Assembly (NCBI GenBank): GCA_964036195.1
Contig: OZ038452.1
Coordinates: 12,208,704 to 12,272,703, forward strand
Length of the DNA: 64,000 bases
Reading direction: 5' to 3'
From: Sphaerolaimus hirsutus
Taxonomy: Eukaryota; Nematoda; Chromadorea; Monhysterida; Sphaerolaimidae
Shown: positions 45,889-61,400 of the stretch, one piece after another
How positions within the stretch are numbered: the first letter of the stretch is position 1
Layout: each line of letters opens with the position of its first letter
Translations under genes and position numbers: made by a program
The notes under the pieces: model-generated
The model's database searches: none
What the model saw: only the letters and a program-made list of their open reading frames with translations
What the model was told of the DNA's origin: nothing

Positions 45889-46484
45889 CTACCAGTGAAA
45901 AGCGAATGGCAGGCATCTTTGCGCGACACATAGAGACGAAAAGATCATTGGACACGCGCATCTAGTAAGTAACGCAGTAACGCAAAACCAAGTAACGCAA
46001 ATTAGTTCATTGACACTGAGTGCATAGTCATAATTTTTCCGCCAAACTTTATTCGTGAATTACAGTGGGGGTCGACACAATGTGTTTGTCATTGTTCATT
46101 CATTTGACCTCTTTATTTATATTCATTAATTATGTAATCAAAATACACTCCCTATATAGCAAATAGACGGAAAAAGTATTGCACGCAAAACTGGAGACAA
46201 ATCTTGAAGGTACCTACCAATCTGGAAAGTGTAAGGCAAGCTTTGTTACACTAACACGCTGCCGGGCCGCTCCAAACTTTTAAATTCTTAATTGCTGAGA
46301 GGACCACTTTATGCTTAGGCCACCTCCGATCACATCATAAAAACATCACCACGTACCCCACTGATGGCACTGCATAGTTGTACTTGGGTAACCATAGATA
46401 GAAAAAATGCATCACATTAACAGCACGCTACACACAGCAAACGTTTCTTTCTAAAAATCAAAAGTAACCCCACATTAATACAGC

Positions 46485-49400
46485 TCATTTAGTATCAATC
46501 CATCTGGACAATTTTTGTGACGCCCGCGCGACACATTCCAGAGACCCAGCGGCCAAATTCTCATCCCTCCGAGTACGCGTATAGTTAACTCTGCTGCGCG
46601 CGCGGCGGTCAGTGCACATCGACTCGGACGCCAGCGACAGCAGAGCACTTGGCTCGATGCCAAATTGTCGGGCCACCTGCGGTCAAAACGGGATATTTTA
46701 TGTTTGTTGTGACAGTTGAAGTACATAATATCAGTGATAGATAGCTGAAAAAATTCTGGGGTGGTGGGTTGTGGTGGTTGGGTAATGAGGGGTGAGGGTT
46801 AGGGGGTTGGGTCTAATATTTAGGCTTTTGTGTCTTCATCTTGACGATCTTTAAAAAGTAACAAATGGACAATTGACAAAAGCCAGTAAATAACAGCGTC
46901 CACTGCAGGGGTCTCGAATGGGGGGGGGGGTTGGGGGGGGTTACCCCCCCCCCCCCAAACCGCCCAGCTATCTATCTATCCCGGAGGCCGCTCAGCTATC
47001 TATCTATCCCGGAGGCAAAATTTTGGGCTACTACCCCCTAAACCCCCCCCCCCCAAATCGCCCAGCTATCTACCTATCTGGAGCGAGTTTATACCTATAT
47101 ATATAGATTTTCACCTCAAAAATCACTGGTTCATGCGTCTAACTGCCTATTTTCAGCTATTTTAAGTACTATATGCTCTTGTATACCCATTTTGAGCTAT
47201 TTTACACCTACTTTTAGCGATTTTTCTCCCTTTTCTTCCTTCTATGCCCCGGAAAAGCCTATATATCGAACCAACACAACCCCCCCCCAACCCCCCCCCC
47301 CAGAAAATTTTTCGGCTATCTATCCCTCCGGAGGAGCGATTTGCTATCTATCCAACCACTCGGAGGGTCAAAATTCAAGATACCCCTGGTCCACTGACAA
47401 TTTTCAGTTTTTATATGCGTTTGGCACAATTCCAGCAGTTTTTGACCCTCCTATTGGATACCTTCTATTTATTATGTGGACCAAATAAACTCTAAAGTAT
47501 ACCTTCCTAACAATGTCGGACCCATGTTTGTCAACCGCACACGAAAACAAACCTTCTCAACCATCTTAGGCGCCATGGCAACCTTGTGAGCCCGTTGAGC
47601 ATCGTGCCCCGAGGCGACTAGCGCATTCCTGAACATGTCCAACTCGCGCTGGGCCAACTGCTCCAGCGAGAACCACTTGCAGGCGGAGCTGTGCGGGTTG
47701 CCCGCGCGGTCGCAGTACACCTCGCCGGTGCGGTCCAGCGCGTAGAATGTCACCGATTTGCAGGTGCATCTGCGAATCAGCGCTCGGGTGCACCTTCGAT
47801 TTACATCTGTTATATGTAAACACCTTCCCGGTCACGTCCGGCACCCATTTTTTGATTTTACTTCTCACATCCTATCCCCAGTTCTAGGGGGGCTAGACTC
47901 GCTGTGCATTTTTACCCGCTGTGCATGGTTACCCGGCGTGCATTTTTCGCTGCCCGGTGTGCATTGTTGCCCGGTGTGCATGGAGGGGCGGCCGCCATGC
48001 ACACCGGGCAACAATGCACACCGGGCAGCGAAAAATGCACGCCGGGTAACCATGCACAGCGGGTAAAAATGCACAGCGGCACAGGCTCGTTCTAGGGCAC
48101 CCCAGAGGCTGAAACTTGGGGGAGATATTGGCGCAACCCCCCTCTACTTCGCATGAATTGGGGGGATCGCTGCGACCCCTCTCAGGGTGGGTCGCCCTAA
48201 GTGCAAAAAATTTTTTTGGCTTTTTTGGTGTCCCACAGCAGGTCCGGCACCCGCTGATTTCTGAGCTGTGGGAGGAGTATAAATCTAAAAATTTGGGGAT
48301 GTGTTACATACACCACTCCCCTACTGTACACTATTCAAAAATGTGAGATTTATGTGAAAAATTTCTCAAAAATTCGCTTATTCTCTAAAAAAACACCACT
48401 CCCCAATAGATGGATGACAAAAAATTAACTTTTTGGAACTTTTTTATTAGACACTTGAAGAGATGGTTTACAATACTTTAACGGGAAGGGTTTGATGTTT
48501 CAAGTTACGTAAAGAACCATACCTCTAAAATGCCTGCATTGCAAAATTTACTTGGGGGGAATTTCAAAGTGTAAATTTTGTAAATTTTTGTTCCTGCAAT
48601 GATGTCATTATGATGTCATAAAATTCGCCCTAAGTAAATTTTGTAATGCAGGCATTTTAGAGGTATGGTTCTTTACAAAACTTTAAACATCAAACCGTTC
48701 CCTTTAAAGTATCGTAAACCATCTCTTCAAGTGTCTAATAAAAAAGTTCCAAAAAGTGATTTTTTTTGTCATCCATCTATTGGGGAGTGGTGTTTTTTTA
48801 GAGAATAAGCGAATTTTTGAGAAATTTTTCACATTTATTTCACATTATTGAATAGTGTATAGTAGGGGAGTGGTGTCCAAAAATCTCCAAAATTTTAGAT
48901 TTATACCCCTCCCACAGCTCAGAAATCAGCGGGTGCCGGACCTGCTGTGGGACACCAAAAAAGCCGAAAAAATGTTTGCACTTAGGGCGACCCATGCTGA
49001 GAGGGGTCGCCGCGACCCCCCAAATTCGTGCGAAGTAGAGGGGGGTTGCGCCAATATCTCCCCCAAGTTTCAGCCTCTGGGGTGCCCTAGAACTGGGGAT
49101 AGGATGTGAGAAGTAAAATCAAAAAATGGGTGCCGGACGTGACCGGGAAGGTGTTTATAAAATTGAGCACTTACAAGCACGCGTAGTTTGGGCAAACCCT
49201 GACTCCCATTGGAGTTTGTAAAAATATTTAAATAGCTGAAGAAAGCAATGGTAGGTAGGGCGGGCACTTGATTTTTAAAACTCGATTTCAAATGGGTCAG
49301 TAGGAATGGCGCGAGGCGACAACATTGGAACATTTCAATTCCACAGCATTTAGAGGAAATTTTTTTACCTTCCAAAAATATACAGGACCAATGGTGTCGC

Positions 49401-52400
49401 TGGGCGACCCTTACGCCCTCGCTGAAAACAACTGGAGATTTGGAAAAATCCAATGAAAGTGAAAATTGGAAAATTGAAGCAATCGATCGGTGGTTCTTCG
49501 GGTCAAAGCGGGTCCGAGTGGACCGCATGCTTTGCACAGAATGTTGCCATATTTTCAAGTGGCCACAAGAAACACATTATAAATATAAACACAAACACAA
49601 GTAAATATGTATATACTCGGTGGACCACAAAGTATGCACAGATTCCTACCATAATTTAATGAATAAAATTGTTTGTTAAATTTCGTAATAATTCCATAGT
49701 AAAAACAAAATATTATGATGATATACTGTAAAATTTTTGGTTGATCATTCAGGTGGGTTATGGTAGGTTTCCATACAAAGTGTGATGTCCGCCGTAGCAT
49801 ACGGGGTGGGAAGAGGCAGGTCCAAAATTAATGTTGTTATCTTTATAGTTCACGTTTGACGGTTCAATTGATGGATGATGATTACCCCCCCGCCCTCCAG
49901 CCATTTTATTTCTACAATTTATTTTTCAAAACCTTTTAATTTGTGGTTGGCGATTATTATACCATTAAGGATGCATTTTTTAACGACCCCATTATTTTCG
50001 AGAAAAAAAAACTTTGTGAATCTCCTAAATATGGTCATGAGTAGGGTTGGCAAGCGATTTTTTTTAAGCGATTTTTGAAAAAAAATTTCGATTTAAAAAA
50101 AAAAAATCGCAGGACCCGTACCGATTTAAAAAAAAAATCGCTGGCTAAAAATTTTGGTACTCGAGCACTAGGTAAAATGTAAAAATTTTGCGCGCAAGCG
50201 CGCACTTTCATGCAAACAATCCATCAGTTACTTTTTTCATTGCTTTTACAATCAATTTGGGGGTGTAGTACGCATTTATGTGTGCTTTTAAGTGTGTAAG
50301 GTAGGCTGTAAATCATTTTAGGAAGTATTCATGCTTTGTGATGCTTTGTGTTGTCACATCAAACATTTATGCAAATGCATCCATGTTTACTTCCAATATG
50401 ATTTAGTTTGTTCTGAGCAAGAACATGCTATTTCTGCAAACAAAATTGCAAATGGTCGATGAAATGTGATCCCGTCACAAATATAACAATTTCATTACTT
50501 TAACACTTAAAAATAACTGACTTTCAAGCTTTTCCAAAGCTCTACAGTACTTATATTAGCACAGAAGGCATAAGTGTGCACTTTCTATCAGTTTATATGG
50601 CTTTTATTACCCCCAGAGGTGATTTTAGACAGAAATGGGGCTAATTTTGACCCCAGCGATTTTTATTTAAAAAATAGATTTTTTTTTAAAAAATCGAATT
50701 TTTTTATAAAAAAATCGGGGTCGTTAAAAAAAATCGATTTTTTTCCAACCATAGTCATGAGTTATTACTTTGTGCGGATATTTGTACCAAATGTACAAGC
50801 CTCGCAGCGTTTAACCCGGTGTTCACAGTCATCCAAATGTTTGTAGAAATACAAGTCAAGTTGGAATACGAACTCTGACCCAACCGCGAAAGTGTCTTTT
50901 ATAGAATTCGAATATCAACAACCTAAGAATCGCATCATTCGTTTTTTTACGGGAACATCAATTTCAGCAAAACGCTTTTTAAACGATCATGCAAAATCAT
51001 AACAAAATCATCCCCGATAAATCAAGCGTGTCAATCGAAAACAAGAACAAACTTGAGTCGTTTGAACAAGTCCCCCTGCCGGCCGTTCTGAACTGCCCAA
51101 ACAAATCTCGGCCGGGAGTAGTCGGTCTCGATGGCGAACGCGCACCCAGCTCGCTGCGTGGTCAGGTTACGCACCACGCGCCTGCAAGCGCACGAATTGG
51201 GTTGGCATTGATTTTTTTGATTTTTTTAAAAATCTGATTTTAATTTTTTTAAATCAATTTAAAAAATATATTTGATTTTAAAAAATCAAGGCGTTTAAAA
51301 AAATTGATTTTTTTCCAACCCTACGCACGACGATATAACAAACTGTCAACGTCTACAGCGGGAACAACTAGCAGGGATTGCGCGAGTTTCTTTTACGCAG
51401 TGCAGTGCGTTTTGATTGTGAAATGGGCAAATTTAGAAATGTATGGACATTTGTCATTCGACAAGTGAAGAGAGCATCACACACAAGTGCTTAAATAATG
51501 AAAACTGCTGTCAAGCCAGCTAACATTGTAGACGGGAGCTTGAACATCTGTCTGAACCTGTTGCCGCTGCGCAGCAAGTGCGTCGCCGCAGCAGCGTCGC
51601 TATCCGCTTCAGCGGCGGCGCCCGTTTCAGACTGTGACCCGCAGAAGTCGTCGGTGACATTGACAGCCAGAGGCGATGAGCTGCTCGGTGTGGCGAACTG
51701 AGCTCCCGACGCTTGGGCAACTGCATCGACACACGTGGAAACCGGGATCTGCTGGGGAACGGATAGATCAACGAACGAGCTATAAAAGATGTAAAATAGC
51801 TCTGGTGAATTTTTGATCGTTACCCATTTTTCAGACAAACTTCTCCGCATAGTTATTATAGGAGCGCTTCGGGATGAAAATGAAGTAAATCATCATCAAA
51901 ATGGGCATTCTCGAACCATCCATAAACTTTTAACACCAGCAGTAATAGGTTGAGTGGGAAAGAGGCACTACCGACGACAGCAAAGAAAACCAACAAACTG
52001 GCGCATCGTACACTGTAATTTTGCGTTCAGCGTTTGAACCTTTTTGCACGCTGAACTAAATACAAACGCTGAAATCAAAATCTTAAGAACACGACGTTTT
52101 TGAAGTGTAAAAATTCTGAATTTGTAATATTTCACACAATGCGAGTCGCATTTTTTACCCTTCAAAAAGATGGTGTTCGTTGGATATTGATTTCAGCGTT
52201 TGTTGTTCAGCGTGCGAAAACGTTCGAACGCTGAAAGCGAAATTTCAGTGTGCGGTGCGTTAATGATTTTGAAAGCAAAACACCTCGGGCGATGCACAGA
52301 AATCCTCTCGGCACGCCGGATCAAAACCACTGGAAACGACCACATCCTGTAACGATGCTAGAAATTAGCAAACACAACTCGACTTGAATCAACAAAAAAG

Positions 52401-55400
52401 CAACGAACCCGCTTGCCACCACCCTGGTCGTCCACGGGCGCGGCACACACGCCTCTGGCGGCGGCGAGAAGGTCGCCGGTGGCCGCGGCGCCGAGCGCCG
52501 CCACCGAGTGCAGCCGCGCCGACAACCTGTCCAGGCGGCGGGCGAGCGCCAGCCAGTGAGCGTCGGCGCGCCGCCGCCCGTCGCTCAGCGAAGCGTAGCA
52601 GTGGCGCGACTCGGCCGCGCACTCGGTGGACATGTCGCCCACGGCGTCGTGCGCCCACTGCACCGCCTGGTTGAGTATGGTTAAGTTTAGTAAGTTAAGC
52701 ACAGCGTGCATGCGCTATGTGGATATGTTGCAACCGGTCAAAAGTGACAATAGGGTTGACAATCATGGTCCGGATCAGGAATATTGTCGGCATCGGGATT
52801 GGTGTTTTTATTTCAGGGAACCGCGATTGGTGTCTCGAACCAGGAGATATGTGATTACATTTAACGGGATTTCAATAAGCAATTTGACCCTACCTCTTAC
52901 TTGGGCAAATGATCCCATTAAAACCAGACTACACGCAGACTCTACGACTTCACCAAAACGTACTGTGACGGCTGCTGTCAAAGCCTCCATGTTACCGCAA
53001 CCGGGGCCGTTCACCTAAAATGGCAACATCATATAAATCAAAGAATAGCTGAAGATCAGTGTAAAAAGGCTTCGACATAAAACAATAAAAAAGTTTAAGT
53101 TCAGTTTCAGTGCAAGTAGACAAGTCAAGAATAAGGATGGTTAAAAATCATTTTTTTAGCTGGCCGATCTTTTACGAATTAACCGGCCACACAAATCAAC
53201 TTTTCCTTTAATAACCAACGTTCGTGTTATTGCAATGGTCATAGCGTTTAAAAAAATGCGTGATTGTCAGAAAAATTTAACTAGGTACCTAAATAAAACA
53301 TCCGGAAATCCCTCAAAACAAAACATACCGTATTTCCTTGAAATACCCCGAGGGGTTTTTTTCAGAGTGGAAATTTTGAGGGGGAATTCCGAGGGGGTAT
53401 GTCGAGGGGGGGCTTATTCGAGGGGGGGGGGGGTTATTATTTCCTCAGAAATTTTCAGAAATTCAAAGTAAATAGTATGGTTTTAAATATGAACCCAAAA
53501 CTGGTATTAAACATGTCCAAGTAGGGTATATTCGGACATATCAACGTGCATCGCTACACAAACTAGTATATGTGTAGCTGCGATGAAAACTGCGACAAAT
53601 ATATACATCATGTACACTGCATACATGATGTACATCATTTCAGACGGGGCTATTTCGAGGGGGGGTATCTTTCCCAAGCTGAAAAACACCTGGGGGTATT
53701 TCAAGGGGGGGTTAAGTCAAGGGAGGGGGTATTTCGAGGAAATAAGGTCATTAAGTCTCTCTAAAAATACAGTGAAAATGTAAATAATAATGAATTTTTT
53801 CTCAAAAAAATCTAATGAAGTCCCTCCGGAAAAACCTGGAGGAATATAAATAAATATAAGATTTAGTTATATTTTCCTATATTTAAAAAAACACCGTATT
53901 ACCACAAATTACCCCCCCCCCAAAAAAAAATATATATGCCGGTGAAATAATAAAACCCCCACGAAAGACCCCCCGTCCGGAATGATGTAAAAACATCATG
54001 TATGCAATGTACATGATGTATTTACTACTGCTAATTTGCATCGCAGCTGCACATAGACTAGTTTGTGTAGCTATCCACGTTTTTCTGTCCAAATATATCC
54101 TGTTTGGACACATTTATTACCTGTTTTGGGTACGCAACTGCCCACTATTTACGACGATCCTTACGAAAATTTTTGACGAAATAATACAACCTTCGAATTA
54201 ACCCCTCATTTTGCTGGCGAAATGAGAAACCCCTCCCTGGGGGTATTTCACGGTAACCTTTTGAGATTTTTGGACCGCAGTATACTCTACAGTAATTATA
54301 TGACCACCTTCCATCTACATAAATATATACCGCTCAGATATGATTTCGAATAAATAAAAAAAGGTTTTTATTTTTAAAAAATCGATCAAAAAATCGATCC
54401 AAAAGATTTTCGACCAAGCCCACTCCACACCGACCTCGGCGTCCATGCCGCACCGCTCGACCGTGGTCTCGACGAGGCGGCGCAGCGTGGCGGGCGCGAT
54501 GCCAGTGATGCGGGAGGCGGCGCGCGCGCTCACCCGCGACAGGCGCACGGCGCGCGGACACGCCCACTGGCTCGCCACCGACCACAGCTGAGGAGACGGC
54601 ATGGCTCAGTTACATAAATGTAAATCGGTTGGGCCGTTTTTTGCGAGCACCTTTATTAAAAGGAAAATACTTCAGGTGACACTGGGGTTCTAACGGGATC
54701 CTGATTCCGCACCCGGGATTTTTTTTCCTTTTTGCACTTAGAAATATCTACAGAAACATACAGTGGAACATTTTAAGCCATTTCTCCTGGCATCCAATAT
54801 GTTTTTGAACTTTTTTTTGTGGAAAATGATAAATCAGAGAAAAACCATCTATACCAGAACTTTGGGCAAGATCTCGATCCCGGAACCTGGATCCCGGCAC
54901 AATCCCGATCACGAAATCTCAATAAACCAATCCCGATCCCGGCACGGAGACCCCAATCCCGGCCCCGAAAACACGAAAAGTCAATCCCGTTTGAACAATA
55001 GGTGACACTTGAGAGCGGGATGGACACAAATGTGGAACCATTGCCGACCTGTTGATCGGACACTCGACCATCAGCTCGTTGCCGAAACGCTCGGAACAAC
55101 TGCAATTTGAGCAGCTCGCGTTCACGTTTGTCCATTTTTGGCACCAACACGGCACCTTTTGTCCCCGCCGAATTTCCCTCGCTACTAAATCGCCGCGAAC
55201 ATCGCTCAGACTGCAAATGGGTTACTTGCATTTTGTCGGAACACTAGTTTTGATTCCGCATTCGAACCGTTTTTTAGTCCAGAATGTGGAAATGGGATTC
55301 AAAAGCATCGTAATTTTTGGAATATAGCGACACGCATCAAGAAAATATTAAATTTTTTTGTCGCCCTTCACACAATTCGCAACTGTGCACACTGTGGAGG

Positions 55401-58400
55401 ACGCTCACAAAAAAAAACACAACGAACAGCGTAGCGTCGAAGTTTCAGTTCATTCTCAGCTGGCGCCAACCGAATGTGGTTGACTGGCGCAGGACATCTC
55501 CATTTGGAACTCTTTCTGTGTTTTTGACCATAGGACATCACGCCCGCAGTCGAAGAGAGCACGCAACTGGACATCTGCATCAATGGATAGGAACGATCAA
55601 AGTGGTTGTAATTGGGGCTGGCAAGAGCTTTTTTTGAGGCCCAGAGTAGAACAAAGTTTTCACTGTTGGCCGGAATAACTAGTCTTTTGGACTACATATC
55701 TTACAACATAAAAATTCATGCACAGAATGTCAATTTGCCGAATTATCTGATGAATAAATTCTTAAAAACATTTAGGAGGCACGATTTTTTTTATAAAACT
55801 GACATCCGAGGTGCTATTTTTACGAAATTGAAACGTACGTGTCCCTGTTGCTGGGGCCGCATCGCTGGGAACTGCTGCAAATGGAGCCCATCATCGTTCG
55901 GCCTGTAGTAGGATATCAACGCGAAGCAGACCTCGTCATATCGAGCGCCGATGCACCAGTTGCAGATGTACACCAACTTGGTGAACGACCCTGAAATTAC
56001 ATGACACTCGACAACTCCAATGGCACTCCAATTTACCAAGAGGTCTTTTTCTATGAAGTGGATTTGTGTGCGATAACAACCCAGTAACTAGTAACTTATT
56101 TTTAATTTTTTTGCCAAGGCATGATGACCGCAAATATGTAGTATTTACATATCACGGGTAGACCAAAATGGGGAGGTCAACTATGCGCTCCACTATGCTG
56201 GAACGATATATCGACGATCGAATATCGAATGTTTTTCCTGTTGAATATCGATATCGAGTGTCCATATCGATATTGAACGGAGTTTCAAAAATAATAATAT
56301 CGATATCGAAAAGTCATATCGTCCCAACCCGATCCTCACTCAACAAACAGACAATTCCAAAACACAACTCACCAATCTGAGAATTCCTGAACGCGAGTAG
56401 CTGAAACCGCCAATCGCCATCGTCCCAATTTCTCTGCTCCTGCACCAGCCAAGTGCCATGGGCGTCCAAGCACAAATCCCAGTTGGGCGGCGCCGAGGCC
56501 ACGTTCACGAGGAACATGCACTGAGTCCGACCCATGGGCAGACCTGAAGGCACCTGGAAGGTAAGAATGGCTAAGTGTCAAGTTGCATGTCAACTCAAAA
56601 TAATGCCGTAGATTTCGGTCTATGGTAGAAAGGTGATTTTCAAAACGCTTTTTTAAAACAGCACACTGTTATACAAGCAACTTTTTGAAAAACAAGAAAG
56701 TTTTTCAGGTATATCTAGGGTTGGAAAAAAAACGTTTTTTTTTTAACTCGATGTTTTTTTTTAAAAGCTCCCAGATATGACCTAGTGTCAACATATATAG
56801 GTATATCAGGCACTGGCAATACTCTGTGATGTTAAATATGACCATATAATGGCTGTGGAGCCATGGGATAGCATTATAAGTAGTGATTTGTGTCAAAAAT
56901 ATCCATTTTTCGTCGACATATCGTTTGTATATCGCCTTATAGTCGAATGTTCGTGACTTCAGGTAAAGTTTGGCACAGAATGGTGATCAAACAAGGTTAT
57001 AAAAGGAGGTTGTTACTTTGGGAGTGAAGTTACACACTGTGGAGGTACATGGAAGCACATTACCTCAATATTATATATTACAGCAACATATGTCGGCTTA
57101 TTCACCCATGGTAGCACATAGAAATGGATGTTTTGATACTAAAAATGCAACAAAACCAATGAAAACAACCACCAATGTCAATTTGCGTGTGAAATTGCGC
57201 GCATGCGCGCAAAAATTTTGCAAAATACCTAGTGCTTAGTACTAAAAATTTTGGCCGATGTTTTTTTTAAAAAAAAAAACATTTCGGACGTCATGTTTTT
57301 TAAAAAAAAAAAACGTTTTTTTTTTTAAAAAAACGTTTTAAAAAAAACATCGGCCAACCCTAGGTATATCTTTCAGAGGGTCAAAATTTGCTAATTACCC
57401 AACCCATACGAGGGTCAAAATTCAATATATACTCGGCGGACATCACACTTAGTATGAAAACCTACCATAATCTATCTCACAAATGAACAAAAAATACAGT
57501 TTTTTCATCAAAAATATAATGTTTTTACTATGGAATAATACTATAGCATTAATTGCTAGAAAAATACTAGGTGTGCTGTCCGCCGAGTATACCCATAGTT
57601 CAAAGCGAAATGATTCAGTTGCGAAACCAGTGCAACTACCTACAAAGTTCAAAACCAGGAAGTAAGCGAACATGACACAAACCGATGGGGACAAACAAGG
57701 CGGTGGAGATTTGGCCGCTTGCTTGATCATGTCCGTAGCCCTATCTTCGGAGGGATGACCCTCCGGCTGCGCGCCGTCGACATCGATGAGCGCATGTACC
57801 TGAGAGAAGCGCACACAAACTCGGCACAAACACGAAAAAAACATTTAAGTAGTGATTGAAAAAACCTTTTTCAAGGACCAGGTTTTTAAAAACAACACGT
57901 TTTTTTAAAAAGCTGCCAGGTATGGGTCTACATGTACATGTATATCAGACAAATGACAGTAATTTATGATGATATAAACGGCTATAGAATAACGCGGTTC
58001 GATGTGTTTTTACTAAAATTTTGGCTGACATTTTTTTCGAAAAATACGCCTGATTAAAAAACATTTTAAAAAGATGGTTAAAAATACCAGCTATCCCTAG
58101 TTGTGTGTACGTTAAATTGCGCACTCGCAAGCACGAATTTCAAATTACCGCTAGTGCTCGAATTAGATAGGTGTCCTTTGTTTTTTTAAACAAAAATGTT
58201 GTTGTTTTTAAAAACAGAGGTATCGAAACCGTTTTTTTTAACATCAGCCAAAAAAATTTGTACTATGCACTAGGTATTTTGCAATTTTTTACACTTCAAT
58301 TTCACATTACCATGAGTGGTTCTTTTCATTGGTTTTGAGGCATTTTTTAGTGTGAAATCTTACATTTGTTCATGCTATTGTGTAATAATAAGCCGTGATA

Positions 58401-61400
58401 TGTTACTGTAGTGTAAAATATCCAGCCAATGTGCTCCCACATACTTCTACAGTGTGAAACATCACTGTCAATCACCTTATTTAAGCACTATTCCATGCAA
58501 ACCTTAACTTGAAATCATGAATATTTGACAAAAGGTGATAGTCAGCAAATGGATATTTTTGACAGAAATCACCACTTATAATGCTATCTCACGGCTCCAT
58601 AGTTTTTTATGGCTATATATAACATCACAAAGTACTGGCAATCTATACTGTATATGTTGACCCACAACCATATTTGGGAGCTTTTGAAAAACATGTTTAA
58701 AAATGTTGTTTTAAACAGGGTCATTAAAAACATATTTTGGCCATCCCTAGCTCGATACATACAAAATACATACAATACAAAAATACAAAATACAAAGAAT
58801 ACAAAAAAAATTTGGATGAGATTAAAAAAGTTTTCAAACCTTGAAAAAAACCAGTCACCCCTACACAGCAGCAAACATATTTTATCTAAACTTCGACGCA
58901 CCGAATCCAAAGCGACGGCCGGCGGCGACTGCGCGCAATCAGCAGCACTCACAGGCGGCTGAACTGCATCAGATTCCCCGCCGCTGCACAGGGCCGATGC
59001 AGACGGCGGCCGATCGAACGCCATCCCGCATACGACTCGATGGGGCAGCGAGAAGCAACGGTCATCAGCGAGAGCGAGCACAGCGTCGCACGGCTCTGCG
59101 CCGTCCACGTCTATATCCGCGTCGCTGTCCAGCAGGTCGGTCATGTCGCTTTAGTAAATATGTATCCGGTTGAAGCGCGCGGTAAGCCTGAAAACGAGAT
59201 GTATGGTAATTTTCAACGGTATTGTTTATGAATACAGGAAATGCCGCTAAACACACTTAGCAGCAGCAGAGATGAAAAATTAAAGTAGAGAAAATTAGAG
59301 ATAACTCTTTAACGACCAGACTTCTACAAATAAAAACACTGCGATAAAAACCGCCGACTCAGTAGTCAAAGAAAAAAAATTTAATTCAAAACAAACATAC
59401 TTAAACAACAGCTAGGCAAACAAACCGGCAAGTGGAAGAGCACCTGGCGATACCGCTGGCGTTCCAGCTGGAAACGTGCCAAACACTCGGTCGACTGACG
59501 GGCACGCCAGCACGCAGATGCGAATGCTTTAAAATCGTGCGAATGCTCAAATAACACATGAAACTCATGAAAAATAACCAAAATTGAGTATAACACCTGC
59601 TCGAAAAACATCCCCATTTTGGTAAGCATCCTTAAAGTAAGTGCAAAGTATCCTTAAAAATACAAAATACAGATAGATTTGAGCGAGAATTTTTGTCACA
59701 GTTACTGATTAACATAGATTGGGAAATTCGATGCTTGATGACAGACTAATCTAAGAATGCCTTGTTTTTTTATGAAAATTGATACTAAAAAGTCAAATAC
59801 GCCCCCCCCCCCGAACTTATCAGAGAGGTTAGCCTATAACGGTACTGATTTCTCAGCTGCACCCCAGACAGTTGAGCCAATTTGGACAGTACTTAGGGTT
59901 TATCTAATAAAGAGTAAAAATCACACGATGTCGAAGGGTTCAAACTGCCGGTAAAAGTCTGCCTAACATGCGACGAGAGTACCCGTATGACAAATTGGCA
60001 GACGGCCAAAATTTCGAAATCGCTACAAGTAAAGGCTAAAAATGTGTATATAACAATGTATATGATTAAAATAACGATTCTGAAGGTGAAAATAAAACAA
60101 AATTGGCAAATTGAGCAATTTTTCTTCAATTTATCACTCTAAAATACTTAAGAGTTCTAAATAAAATACGCAACCGATAAGTTGGGCGTGGGGCCAACTT
60201 GTCATACAAGACCCGACCCCGTTTTACCGATGCTTACCGACCGCAACGTCAAGCGACAAAAAGCAAGCAAAATGTGCACGGGACATTTTAATTTGTCAAG
60301 CATGAAAAGCGGACCTAAAGAGCCTTCATTTATGAGCATGAGAAACGAGTGCACCGAGGTGGCTGATAAAGAAATGCCGGCGCATCTTTCTTTTTAAGAG
60401 TATTAACAAGATCAGGATACACTAAAAATAGCTCCAACTAGCTAAATAGCTGGGCGATTTGAGGGGGCGGGGGGGGAGGCGTCCAGGGGACAATGACCAA
60501 AAACTTGGTCCGATATCGATAGCTGAGCAGCCCCTGGAGTAGATAGATAGCTGGGTGATTTGAGAATACCATCATTCGAGATACTCCGTGGCGCTAGCAT
60601 AAACGCCAATTGCGTGGCAGTTATATACGGCGCCATTCCGTCGCTGTGTAAACTAAATTGCAGGGGCCACTCAAATATGCCATTATGGCATAAGGGCATT
60701 GTGGCTTATGGCCCTCAAAAACGACGTAAAAATTAAAACCTTTTACTCAAAAATTCAAATCTTGTTTAAACTGAGGATTCCAACGACATACAACTAGGTG
60801 TCGATAATGGTTTTCTTAAAGATTTTCTGTCACATTCGAATACCAAAATTGATAGTGTATCGCTCGCTAACCAACGCCTCAATATATCGTCGGAATCCAA
60901 GCAAACATTGGCCGTACACATTAGTTGACACAACGAAACCAAATATCAACTGGTTCCGATCCCAATTCAAAGCTTGCAGACGATTAACACTGCACACAGC
61001 AAACATTTTTCCACTGCACACAGCAAACATTTTTCCAACACTTCAGCTTTTTTCGCAACATGATTTAACACTTGATCGTTCGTTCGTCGGCTTGATAGCA
61101 TTGAATTTGGGATTGGAACCACTTGACACTTGGGGTCGCTGTCATCTAAATAACCGCCGTCGACAGAAAACAAACAGGAGAGGCTTGCGTTGTGGGCAAT
61201 ACCGTAAATATTCGTAAATACCGTATTTACTCGAATGGCCCCCTCTACTTCCTCCAGTTAATAGCATGTCAGTGTTTATAAAGCATATTTTGTGGAATGA
61301 CTTGATAGAAACATGATTGAAAATTTAGACCAAAAATACCCCCCCCCCCTCTCAAAAAGTTTGACGAAAAATGATTCCCGGAGGAATTATTCGAGTGAAT

